Source: Pseudomonadota bacterium
Lineage (GTDB): Bacteria > Pseudomonadota > Alphaproteobacteria > Rhizobiales > Hyphomicrobiaceae
NCBI GenBank assembly: GCA_023423275.1
Contig: JAFAFW010000092.1
Span: 1-25,756 of the forward strand
Length of the DNA stretch: 25,756 bases
Direction of reading: 5' to 3'
Both the position numbers and the translations under genes were made by a program. Positions 6,266-13,179 of the stretch are shown here, in pieces (position 1 is the first letter of the stretch; each line of letters opens with the position of its first letter). A model generated the notes under the pieces. The model saw nothing but the letters and a program-made list of their open reading frames with translations. It was not told the origin of the DNA and ran no database searches.

Positions 6266-6919
6266 TTAGAGACGGTTTGCAGCTTCTCCGAAAATGAAAT
6301 CACCCTCTGTGCCGTCATCCATGCGAACTCGGCCACCGCCGCTCTGGCCTCCAGCCTCTCGCGTGGCCGTTACGATCCCGCGGCGACCGTCATTGCACAG
6401 CACAGGAATGGTGATCGTCACCGAGGGCGATAGCGCGTTATAGGTGCCAGCGCATTTCAGGCCGCCTCGTGAAACCTCGAAGTGGCCGCCGTCCAACGCT
6501 GCCGTGGTGGAGCCACGGAGCACGCCGTCGTTCATAACGACGGCCACAGGAACCGTCTTCGAGCATGCGCACAAGACGACCAGAGAAGCGAAGAGTGTCG
6601 CGCGTAATGTCACCATACTGAGGAAAGTAGCATAATTCAAAATGCGTTCAACAAGCCCTTCGTTCCACTCCAATGCCTTCTTCTCGGTGAACCCCATAAC
6701 CAGCATCGAGAAGCCTTCCTCGGTCATCCAGTACATGGGCTCATGGCGGCCGTTGCCCGCGAGATAGGTGCACTGCCCAAAATTGGACCGTGAAAATTCC
6801 TCTGAGCAGTGAAGGGCTTGGATGTCTCGCAATACATGCCTGTGCTGCTTCCCGAACCGGTTTGCCACGACAAGGCAGTCGAGACCTTCAACTTCGACGG
6901 GCACAGCATCCGCATTCAA
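6266..6919 (-). CDS. Rha-type phage regulator domain fused in frame to a lipoprotein-like domain
   Basis: A 217-aa frame with two unrelated halves. Residues 12-90 match the Rha phage-regulator N-terminus (FGKQHRHVLRDI, CSEEF, MYWMTEEGFSMLVMGF, then TEKKALEWNE). From about Met102 the sequence is an apparent lipoprotein: MVTLRATLFASLVVL is a signal peptide, LCAC a lipobox, followed by a Gly/Thr-rich beta domain ending GDFIFGEAANRL. An internal signal peptide inside a cytosolic regulator makes no sense, so the true products are probably different. Either the lipoprotein starts at ATG 6616 (116 aa) and the Rha part is a fragment, or a deletion fused the two. Rha normally has a longer C-terminal half. 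The 5' end overlaps the BRO-N gene on the other strand. Confidence 0.6.
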   Translation of the reverse strand: MNADAVPVEVEGLDCLVVANRFGKQHRHVLRDIQALHCSEEFSRSNFGQCTYLAGNGRHEPMYWMTEEGFSMLVMGFTEKKALEWNEGLVERILNYATFLSMVTLRATLFASLVVLCACSKTVPVAVVMNDGVLRGSTTAALDGGHFEVSRGGLKCAGTYNALSPSVTITIPVLCNDGRRGIVTATREAGGQSGGGRVRMDDGTEGDFIFGEAANRL

Positions 6920-7276
6920 ATCGATGAGAAGGGTGACGAGTGGTTCTGTGCAAAGGACGTGTGCGATCGGCTCGGGTTGAGCAATTCACGCGAAACGTTG
7001 AGCGGTTTGGCGCTGGATGATGACGAGAAGAAGGGTGTCAGAGTTTCTGACGCCCTTGGGAAAAACCCACAAACACTGTCATTTGTCTCGTTGCCAGCCG
7101 TCTTCAAGCTGATCTCCCGCAGCAACAAGCCGGAGGCGAAGGCCTTCGACCGCAAGGTGCGGCATGAGATCCTGCCCCAGATCCGCAAGACCGGACGCTA
7201 TATTGTTGATGGCGCCAACTTTGCGGCGTTGGCGCCATCACTGATTACCGATCTTCCGGACCGGGATCAGACGTAG
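6836..7276 (+). CDS. BRO-N domain antirepressor-like protein, short
   Basis: A phage/prophage-type protein with a BRO-N domain: ETFNFDGHSIRIQ, then WFCAKDVCDRLGLSNSRETL, then FVSLPAVFKLISRSNKPEAKAFDRKVRHEILPQIRKTGRY. The last segment is the family hallmark. BRO-N proteins bind DNA and act as antirepressors or regulators in phages. With the ATG at 6836 it is 146 aa; a GTG at 6809 would add 9 residues. Most relatives carry a C-terminal second domain of another 80-150 aa, missing here after DGANFAALAPSL. The 5' end overlaps the Rha domain on the opposite strand, with both domains starting at about 6884-6886. The 3' end overlaps the excisionase-like gene by about 32 bp. It looks like a phage remnant. 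Confidence 0.7.
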   Translation: MPVLLPEPVCHDKAVETFNFDGHSIRIQIDEKGDEWFCAKDVCDRLGLSNSRETLSGLALDDDEKKGVRVSDALGKNPQTLSFVSLPAVFKLISRSNKPEAKAFDRKVRHEILPQIRKTGRYIVDGANFAALAPSLITDLPDRDQT

Positions 7277-7484
7277 AGTTCCGCTGCTGGCGGTCCATCC
7301 ACGTCCTTGCGTGTTCCCACCGATACCGGACGGCAGATCCGAACTTGTAGAAAATCGGCCCGCCTCCGGTGACGCGGAGCTTCTTGAAGAAGCCCTTGTT
7401 TACCCGGAAGATCTTCGCCAACTGCTCGTCCGTCAGCATCGTGTCGTCAGACAGGTTCTGCGGGATATTCTGGTCGTTTGACAT
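7245..7484 (-). CDS. Small HTH DNA-binding protein, excisionase/AlpA-like
   Basis: A 79-aa protein with a MerR/Xis-like winged HTH: LTDEQLAKIFRVNKGFFKKLR (helix-turn-helix), then GGGPIFYKFGSAVRYRWEHARTWM (wing and following helix, ending in the usual Y-x-x-x-x-x-x-W pattern). Proteins of this type next to integrases act as excisionases or as activators of integrase or excision. The ATG at 7484 has GAGG 7 bp upstream. The frame opens four codons earlier at 7496, but that start lacks an RBS. It is encoded on the same strand as, and 126 bp downstream of, the integrase gene. Confidence 0.75.
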   Translation of the reverse strand: MSNDQNIPQNLSDDTMLTDEQLAKIFRVNKGFFKKLRVTGGGPIFYKFGSAVRYRWEHARTWMDRQQRNSTSDPGPEDR

Positions 7485-7610
7485 AGCAAACCTCATCCCA
7501 GAAACGCCCGTTCGCTTCCGGTTGATAGTGTGGAGCTGAGGTTTTTGCTGTCGTCTTCGGGTTGTTTGCTGTCGTCAACGCCCGGAATATGATCCGGTGC
7601 CTGCAGAGTT

Positions 7611-8843
7611 TCAAGAGGGCTTGTTCTTTCCCGACAGGATCTCTTCGAGTTTGGCAGCGACCTTTTCGAGTGCGTCCGTCTTTTGTGCCTCGTAATCGCT
7701 GCGGTCGTAGGTGACGGTGGAGCCTTTGATCGTGCGTCCCTGTACCCGATCCCCGATATGTCGCGGGATTTTCAGGTCCATCATCATGGTCATCTGCGTG
7801 CGCCGAATGTCCCGGCTGAGCTGCCAGGACGGCATCTTCTTGAGCCTTTTCTCCTTCCGCTTCCTGGCGATCTCTCGGTCGATCTTCACCTTCCACTTGC
7901 CGAAGCCCTTGATGGACGTTCCGGCTTTCGGATCGGTGCTGAAGCAATACCCACGCTTACGCGGTGGCCCGAGCAGTCTGCGAACCTCGTCTGTGACCGG
8001 GACCAGATGATCGTTTTCGCTCTTGTGTCGACTGCTCGGTATGATCAATCGATTGCCGGAGACCTCATCCCACTTGGCTCTGGACACATCCGCCCGGCGC
8101 AGCCCGGTCAGCAACAGCATCCGAAAAAATCTCTGGAAAGGATCGGGCACATTGGCGGTCTCCAGCGCTTCGCACACGTCCCGGACCTCGTCAGGACTGA
8201 GAACCCGCTTGCGCTCGCTCTTGACCGGATTTGTGCGAAATGTCCCTTTGGTGATCGGATTTTTGAAGCGCCCATCCCGTCCGGTCCACCAATTGAAGGC
8301 AGCCCGCAACCACGCCTTGGTGCGCGCCGCCATGGTCCGCCCCTTGGCGGCTGAGATGCCGTCCAGAAGCCCCGCCATGTCGCTGGGCTCCAGGCTATAG
8401 ATCGACCGATCGCCGATCTCGGGCCGCACCAGCCGGTCGAAGATGCTGACGATGGCGTCCTTGCTGCGCAGGTTCTCGGGCTCCATGTATTTGGCGACGT
8501 ACTCGTCCAGAACATGATTGACCGTGTTGTTTTTTGCATCGCTGGTGTGCCGCCGTGCTGCTTTTTGTTCGTCCGCTGGATCGCGTCCCTCGGCGATATG
8601 TCCACGCCGCTTTTCAGCTTCGGTTCGGGCCTGCGTCAGTGTGCGCTTCTTCCCCCAAACGCCAAGGCTCACGGTTTTCTGCTTGCCAGCGCTGTATCGG
8701 TAGAGGAAGACGATCGAGCCGGTTCGGATGCGGCGCACGAACAGGCCCGGCACTTCGGTGTCGCCGTAGTAGTTCTTCTCCAACTTGCCATCACGCAGAT
8801 CCTTGAGGAACGTTTCGGTCAGTTTCACGCGGCCGCTTGACAT
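7611..8843 (-). CDS. Tyrosine-type site-specific integrase
   Basis: A 410-aa phage/ICE-type integrase with an N-terminal arm-binding domain (about 1-95: VPGLFVRRI, LGVWGKKRTLTQARTEAEK), a SAM-like core-binding domain (about 105-205) and a C-terminal catalytic domain. Catalytic residues seen: R249 (LLTGLRRADV), the likely beta-strand Lys K273 (HKSENDH), R347 (RDIRRT) and nucleophile Y379 (VTYDRSDY). The box II His of the usual HDLRRT is Arg344 here, and the usual LGH motif reads GDRVQGR, so two of the usual His positions are altered. Length is normal and no frameshift is visible. Its 5' end faces the tRNA-Phe fragment at 9012-9061, the presumed attachment site. Repeats just upstream of the ATG may be arm or operator sites. 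Confidence 0.93.
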   Translation of the reverse strand: MSSGRVKLTETFLKDLRDGKLEKNYYGDTEVPGLFVRRIRTGSIVFLYRYSAGKQKTVSLGVWGKKRTLTQARTEAEKRRGHIAEGRDPADEQKAARRHTSDAKNNTVNHVLDEYVAKYMEPENLRSKDAIVSIFDRLVRPEIGDRSIYSLEPSDMAGLLDGISAAKGRTMAARTKAWLRAAFNWWTGRDGRFKNPITKGTFRTNPVKSERKRVLSPDEVRDVCEALETANVPDPFQRFFRMLLLTGLRRADVSRAKWDEVSGNRLIIPSSRHKSENDHLVPVTDEVRRLLGPPRKRGYCFSTDPKAGTSIKGFGKWKVKIDREIARKRKEKRLKKMPSWQLSRDIRRTQMTMMMDLKIPRHIGDRVQGRTIKGSTVTYDRSDYEAQKTDALEKVAAKLEEILSGKNKPS

Positions 8844-8853
8844 GGTGCCCCCG

Positions 8854-8876
8854 TTACACAGATTTTACACAGTGTA
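8854..8876. promoter_or_regulatory. Repeats upstream of the integrase start (possible arm/operator sites)
   Basis: TTACACAG occurs at 8854-8861 and again at 8865-8872, 11 bp apart (one helical turn). The second copy is part of the perfect odd palindrome TACACAGTGTA (8866-8876). They lie 11 bp upstream of the integrase ATG (8843). That position suits an autoregulatory operator or an integrase/excisionase arm site. Confidence 0.4.
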
Positions 8877-9011
8877 GCGAGAGACGCGTGGGTCTGGCAA
8901 CGTACGCGGAGGAACCTGGGGTTACTCGTCGAAATCGCTTTGTTTACGGCTATTTACAGTTCTGAACGGGAAATTCTGTTGCCTTACGGGGTGTTGCCAA
9001 AAACAGGGGTA

Positions 9012-9061
9012 CGTGACTGAAAATCACGGTGTCGGTGGTTCAATTCCTCCCCTGGGCACCA
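9012..9061 (+). other. 3' fragment of tRNA-Phe(GAA), presumed attachment-site scar
   Basis: The sequence starts with a perfect 5-bp anticodon stem (CGTGA/TCACG) around loop CTGAAAA (anticodon GAA, 9019-9021). It continues through a variable region, a T-arm (GGTGG / loop TTCAATT / CCTCC) and the acceptor 3' strand CCTGGGC, and ends ACCA at 9061. The acceptor 5' strand and the D-arm are missing: upstream of 9010 there is no GCCCAGG and no D-loop. This is about 50 nt of a 76-nt tRNA-Phe and cannot fold as a tRNA. Element integrases commonly target tRNA 3' ends and leave such fragments at the far boundary. It lies between the divergently oriented starts of two integrase genes. Confidence 0.8.
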
Positions 9062-9227
9062 AATACCAGTCCGCGGCCATCCGCGGCGATCTACAAAGCC
9101 CCCGTAATCACTAGTAAATTGGCGGTCGGCCCATCTGTGGTCGTCCGCCCTTGTCGGCCCGAATCCGCCTGATGGTGGGGGCCACCGCGGGGGCCATTCC
9201 ATCCACCCCGAACATACGTGGCCCCCA
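9062..9227. other. Intergenic region between tRNA fragment and second integrase
   Basis: No gene seen. It contains the inverted repeat CCGCGG (9071-9076) ... CCGCGG (9082-9087) shortly after the tRNA fragment. It fits the usual 150-300 bp between a tRNA attachment site and a P4-type integrase gene. Confidence 0.3.
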
Positions 9228-10004
9228 ATGTCATTGACCGATACAGCCATCCGCAACACGAAGCCGCGGCAGAAGCCGTACAAGATGTTTGATGCGAGGG
9301 GTTTGCACCTTCTGGTGCAGCCGTCAGGCAATCGCCTTTGGCGCTTGAAGTATCGCTACTTAGGCAAGGAACAAAAGCTTGCGCTTGGCACGTACCCCGA
9401 AGTCTCCCTCAAAGAGGCAAGAGAAAAGGTCGCCGACGCCCGGAGACTTCTCGCTGCTGGGACCAATCCCGCAGCAGCAAAGCGCGCTGCCAAGATCGCC
9501 GCGACGGTTGGAGCCGCAAACACCTTCAAGCTGATAGGGGAAGAGTACATTTCGAAGCGAGAGCGCGACGGGCGCGCAGCATCCACCGTCAGCAAACTCC
9601 GTTGGCTACTATCCCTTCTGACGCCAAGCATCGGGCACGTTCCGGTCGCCGATGTGCCACCGGCTGAACTGTTGGCCGCTTTACGCAAAGTCGAAGGCCG
9701 CGGGCGGCTTGAGACTGCGAGACGACTTCGCATGTTCGCGAGCAATGTGTTCCGCTACGCGATCGTCACGGCCAGGGCTAGCTTTGACCCGGCAGATACG
9801 TTGATAGGCGCGCTGGCCACGCCAACGCATAAGCATCATGCGGCTATTTTAGATCCTGATGGTGTTGGGGCACTGCTGCGCTCAATCGATGGTTTCGACG
9901 GCCAGCCTGCGACCAAGCTCGCCTTACTGCTTGCTCCTCATGTGTTTGTTCGGCCCGGAGACGCTGCCCGGACACAACTCGCTTTCCATCTAACTAGAAG
10001 TTGA
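9228..10004 (+). pseudogene. P4-type tyrosine integrase, truncated (catalytic domain lost)
   Basis: A 258-aa product where the family is about 400. The N-terminal DUF4102 arm-binding domain is complete (LTDTAIRNTKPRQKPYKMFD, then GLHLLVQPSGNRLWRLKYR and LGTYPEVSLKEAREK). The core-binding domain follows (about 100-195). The catalytic domain begins normally (LALLLAPHVFVRPGD, first catalytic Arg R242), but then diverges from the expected G-E-L-x-x-A-E-W and stops 16 residues later. Box II (HxxR) and the nucleophilic Tyr are absent in all frames downstream. It cannot recombine DNA alone. The tRNA-Phe fragment lies 166 bp upstream in the orientation typical of P4-like islands. The next gene starts 13 bp after the stop, so a deletion probably joined them. 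Confidence 0.85.
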
Positions 10005-10016
10005 CGAGGTGGCATC

Positions 10017-10850
10017 ATGACGAAGCGAGGTTCCAAAGGACCAAAGAGAGTCCCAGGCAATCCGATCAGTATCTACCTCGGGGGGCGTGACATGTGGGGC
10101 GATGCTGTTTGGAGGCCAGCCCCGTCGGGTTGGAAGCTAGTCAACCTCAGGGGCGGTGAGTGCTTAGGTTTGGTATCGGGACCGCGAGCGGGGCAGTGCG
10201 AGCTACGCATCCCTCGTCGTCAACGCTGCAGTCTGCCCAGGGGCGTCAAGCGATATTTGGCGGTGGCCGCTCCAGTAAACAGCCTCCAAGAAGGGCAGAA
10301 GGCGCTGCAATTGTTGCTGGAGGTTCTAGCGATAGACCCACCCCCGATCGACGAGTTCGATCGGCTGCTTTGGAAGGCGAGTGTCGATCCCTGCACTACT
10401 CTCGGTGTAGGGGCACTTTCCGATAGCGAGCTGCACCCCGCCCTGAACGAGCTCAGCGACCGCCTAAACGGGCTCATGGCAATGCTGGTGCAGGTTCTTG
10501 CCACCAAGACATGTTTCGTAACGGGGCGTATAAACCTTCGGATGTGCTGTGATGATGTCCTCGCCAAGATAAAGCTAGTCGACACGGAAATTGCGACGGC
10601 TCGTGCAAATGGACTTCTGCCCAGCAAAACGCACCCAGTGGAAGCTCGTTTGCGGGTTGCTACGGAGTGGGGCCGCTGTTTGGTGGCCGAGATTCACAGG
10701 GCGTTTCCTGGCGTCGCCTCAGGCTATGTTCAGAGCAAGGCAATTTATTCGAAGGATTGGCCCAAGCGCTCGAATGCCAAAAAACTCGCGGAAACCGCGT
10801 TCAATGTGTGCACGTGCGGAATGCGTATCGGCGGGACATGGCCCTACTAG
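10017..10850 (+). CDS. Hypothetical protein of unknown family, next to truncated integrase
   Basis: A 277-aa soluble protein, ATG at 10017 with GAGG about 8 bp upstream. The N-terminus is very basic (MTKRGSKGPKRVPGNP). A part rich in Trp and Gly follows (GGRDMWGDAVWRPAPSGWKL), then a mostly helical region (about 100-240) and a Cys-containing end (NVCTCGMRIGGTW). Several Cys are scattered (CELRIPRRQRC, MCCDD), without a clear zinc-ribbon spacing. No membrane helices. I recognise no family. It lies 12 bp downstream of the broken integrase and is followed by about 500 bp of degenerate sequence. Codon use looks less GC-biased than the chromosome-like genes at the window's edges. Confidence 0.6.
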   Translation: MTKRGSKGPKRVPGNPISIYLGGRDMWGDAVWRPAPSGWKLVNLRGGECLGLVSGPRAGQCELRIPRRQRCSLPRGVKRYLAVAAPVNSLQEGQKALQLLLEVLAIDPPPIDEFDRLLWKASVDPCTTLGVGALSDSELHPALNELSDRLNGLMAMLVQVLATKTCFVTGRINLRMCCDDVLAKIKLVDTEIATARANGLLPSKTHPVEARLRVATEWGRCLVAEIHRAFPGVASGYVQSKAIYSKDWPKRSNAKKLAETAFNVCTCGMRIGGTWPY

Positions 10851-10983
10851 CCGCGTGAACGGCTCGGATGCTCACGTGCAACTTGACAAAGGCATAATAG
10901 CTGCATGAGCAACTAAAGAAATTAATTCAGAATAATTCGCTCGCCCAGCCTCACACCCCCAAACCCTTACACCCTCCCATCTT
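10851..10983. repeat. C-rich tail repeat, copy 1
   Basis: Intergenic. 10954-10974 reads CACCCCC then AAACCCTTACACCC. It matches 18704-18724 at 18 of 21 positions, in the same orientation. Both copies lie just after the 3' end of a minus-strand reading frame. The two copies flank the catabolic cluster. Confidence 0.5.
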
Positions 10984-11341
10984 TCAACCCGTGCTAAGTG
11001 CCCCCGAGCCATCGAGCAGACCCTGGTCAACATTGAGTGGGTTCAAGGATGTAAGGCAGCTAACACCTGAATGCAGGCTCTTCACACACTCGAACCGCGC
11101 TGGCACTAGCAAGGGCCGTTTCCTGACTCTAGGAGAGTCATACAGGTCGATCTCGATGTTGCGGGTGGGGGGAAGTAGCCCAAAACCCAAACGCCCCTGT
11201 ACGATCAAATTTGGAGCGGTATCGCCTTTGACCAGCAACTCGCAGAGTGATCAGGCTTTGCTTCTCACGAAAAACTCCATCTGGGAGCGCAATATAACTG
11301 GGTCGTAGTGGGTAGTCCTGCTGCTTCAGATCAAACTCCAA
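10984..11341 (-). pseudogene. Possible frameshifted gene remnant
   Basis: Two overlapping minus-strand frames both look partly coding. The upstream one (from 11341) reads MEFDLKQQDYPLRPSY, then IALPDGVFREKQSLITLRVAG. The downstream one (ending 10984) reads KGDTAPNLIVQGRLGFGLLP, then RNIEIDLYDSPRVRKRPLLV. The quality of each frame drops where the other begins (about 11215-11240), which suggests one gene of about 115 aa broken by a frameshift. No family recognised. It lies next to a C-rich tail repeat, like the HTH gene at 18730. This is a weak call based only on residue patterns. Confidence 0.25.
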
Positions 11342-11347
11342 CCAATT

Positions 11348-12268
11348 TTATGGCCCGTCTCCGTACAGTAGGTTTATGTAACCCGGCTCCGCATATGCGG
11401 CGAGATGTTCAAGCGCCTCCTCACCAATCCTTTGGGAAGCTTCGGCTGCTGGTCCGTTGACGTAACACAAGGCAAATTTTGGCGATTCTGGCACAATATC
11501 AGTATCTAGAACCTTCAAGAATCCTTGGTCGACCTCCCGGCGAATAGAAACCCTCGGAGCTGCCAGGACTCCGTAACCCTCGAGTGTCAGAGCAATGGCA
11601 AAGCTGAGGGAAGATGTGCCGGTCATCTTACCTATCAGTCCCGCATCGTTGTAAGCGCGAACCATGCTTTGATAAGTTTGCGAGCGTCGTTCAAATGTCA
11701 AAACGGGATGTTGTGCAATTTCCGCCGCTCCCACTCTTCGGCCGTGCAATCCAAGCGATGGTGCAGCCGCTATGACGACCGGTGTTTCGCAAAGTGGCAA
11801 GTTGACGATGTACGGTTCTGTTACTGGACCGACCATAAAGCAGACATCGAGAGTTTGCTTTGTCAGTTCTTCATGCAGCCTCGGGGAGGTTCCGAGCTGA
11901 AATTCAAAGCTGGCCGCGGGGTGATGCTGCTGTAGCTGTGTCAAAAATGAAGGAAGCCAAGACATGGCGAGCGTATCAGCCGCACCGATGCGGAATATGC
12001 CGTGAAGAGCGTCTTGGCCACCTACTTGGCTTCGAGCGGCGGCTTCCAATTCCAGAAGTTTACGGGAGATTTCCAGCAGGGCTCTTCCCTGTGGAGTCAG
12101 CTGGGCTCGATGCGTGGAGCGGTCAAACAGCTGCACTCCAAACCAGTTCTCCAGCGCGACGATGCGCGCAGAGACCGCTGGCTGCGACGTATTCAGTTTG
12201 TCAGCCGCGCTTTGGAAGGTACCCATCGTTGCCACGAGGTAGAATGTTTTGATCTGGGAAAAATTCAT
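11348..12268 (-). CDS. LysR-family transcriptional regulator
   Basis: A 306-aa LysR-type regulator. The N-terminal winged HTH is clear (FYLVATMGTFQSAADKLN, then TSQPAVSARIVALENWFGVQLFDRS, residues 9-52), followed by the linker helix and a two-lobed effector-binding domain (about 90-295). Length is normal. The ATG at 12268 has AGGA just upstream with unusually short spacing. LysR regulators sense a pathway metabolite and control nearby, often divergent, genes. Here it is last in a minus-strand run behind the XRE-cupin regulator. It may control the catabolic cluster at a distance, most likely from the divergent region at 17100-17518. The effector is unknown. Confidence 0.93.
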   Translation of the reverse strand: MNFSQIKTFYLVATMGTFQSAADKLNTSQPAVSARIVALENWFGVQLFDRSTHRAQLTPQGRALLEISRKLLELEAAARSQVGGQDALHGIFRIGAADTLAMSWLPSFLTQLQQHHPAASFEFQLGTSPRLHEELTKQTLDVCFMVGPVTEPYIVNLPLCETPVVIAAAPSLGLHGRRVGAAEIAQHPVLTFERRSQTYQSMVRAYNDAGLIGKMTGTSSLSFAIALTLEGYGVLAAPRVSIRREVDQGFLKVLDTDIVPESPKFALCYVNGPAAEASQRIGEEALEHLAAYAEPGYINLLYGDGP

Positions 12269-12442
12269 ATCCTATCCTGACAGCAGCTCGATCAATCAAT
12301 TCTATGAATATGCTGCTGCAAGCATCTGGCATCAATCAGAACGAAGCCATCTAAATATGCGTCGGAATCTTCCAACTAGCGGTTAGTAATCTGTCCAGAC
12401 TGTGTTGTGCCGTTTCGACTTGAAATTGACCGGCCAAACGCG

Positions 12443-13054
12443 TCAGCGGTTGGACTTGATGAAAGAAGACATGTCCGCGCTTGAGCAGACCCAGAACACC
12501 TCCGCGTCGGCCTCGCCATGGAGCAAACAGACGTGCCCCATCGTGCTGTCGAAATAGACGCAATCCCCCGTACCGAGGATGATAGGCTCATAAAATTCAG
12601 TCAGTAGCCGCACCTGACCCGAGAGTACATAGATGATCTCCTCGCCGTCATGTGTGATCAGGTGGCTGAAATCGCTCCATTCGCGGCGTTTAATGCAGGC
12701 CTTCATCGGCACGATTTTCTTGCCTACAATATCAGTGCACAGCATCTCATAGTCGTAGTTGTCGGTCCGGAAAATAGCGCCCGTCCCTGCGCGTGTGACC
12801 GAGCGGCGGCCGCGCGGCGGAGTGGTCGATTGTTCGGCAAACAGCGTCGCAATATCAATGCCTAGGCCGCGGGCGAGCCGGATGATGTTCCCGAAAGTCG
12901 GAGATAGTCGGTTGTTCTCGATCTTGGAAAGTGTGGCGGTTGACAACCCGGACCTAATTGCAACTTCTCGAAGTGTCAGATGATGTGCCGCTCGGAGGAG
13001 TCGAACGCGACTGCCGAGATCCAAGGTAGCTAATTGTGAGTTCCGTTCTTGCAA
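12443..13054 (-). CDS. XRE-family regulator with C-terminal cupin domain
   Basis: A 203-aa regulator: HTH_3 domain at about 11-68 (VRLLRAAHHLTLREVAIRSG, then LSTATLSKIENNRLSP) and a cupin sensor at about 115-195 (HDGEEIIYVLSGQVRLL, then LGTGDCVYFDSTMGH and AEVFWVC). This architecture is common for regulators of amino-acid, betaine or polyamine catabolism (PuuR-like), where the cupin senses a small ligand. The start is a TTG at 13054 with GGAAAG upstream. It lies between the TRAP permease gene and the LysR gene on the same strand, separated by about 125 and 175 bp. Two regulators of different families behind one transport operon is a little unusual. Confidence 0.92.
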   Translation of the reverse strand: MQERNSQLATLDLGSRVRLLRAAHHLTLREVAIRSGLSTATLSKIENNRLSPTFGNIIRLARGLGIDIATLFAEQSTTPPRGRRSVTRAGTGAIFRTDNYDYEMLCTDIVGKKIVPMKACIKRREWSDFSHLITHDGEEIIYVLSGQVRLLTEFYEPIILGTGDCVYFDSTMGHVCLLHGEADAEVFWVCSSADMSSFIKSNR

Positions 13055-13179
13055 GATCCACTTTCCTTACCGAGTGGATTAAGGCCTGTAGGCACGAGCA
13101 ACAGAACGACTGCCCATCCATACATTCGATACTTTCTTCAAAAGTTGGACGGTATCTCGCTTTATTGCTCCGCAATCTT

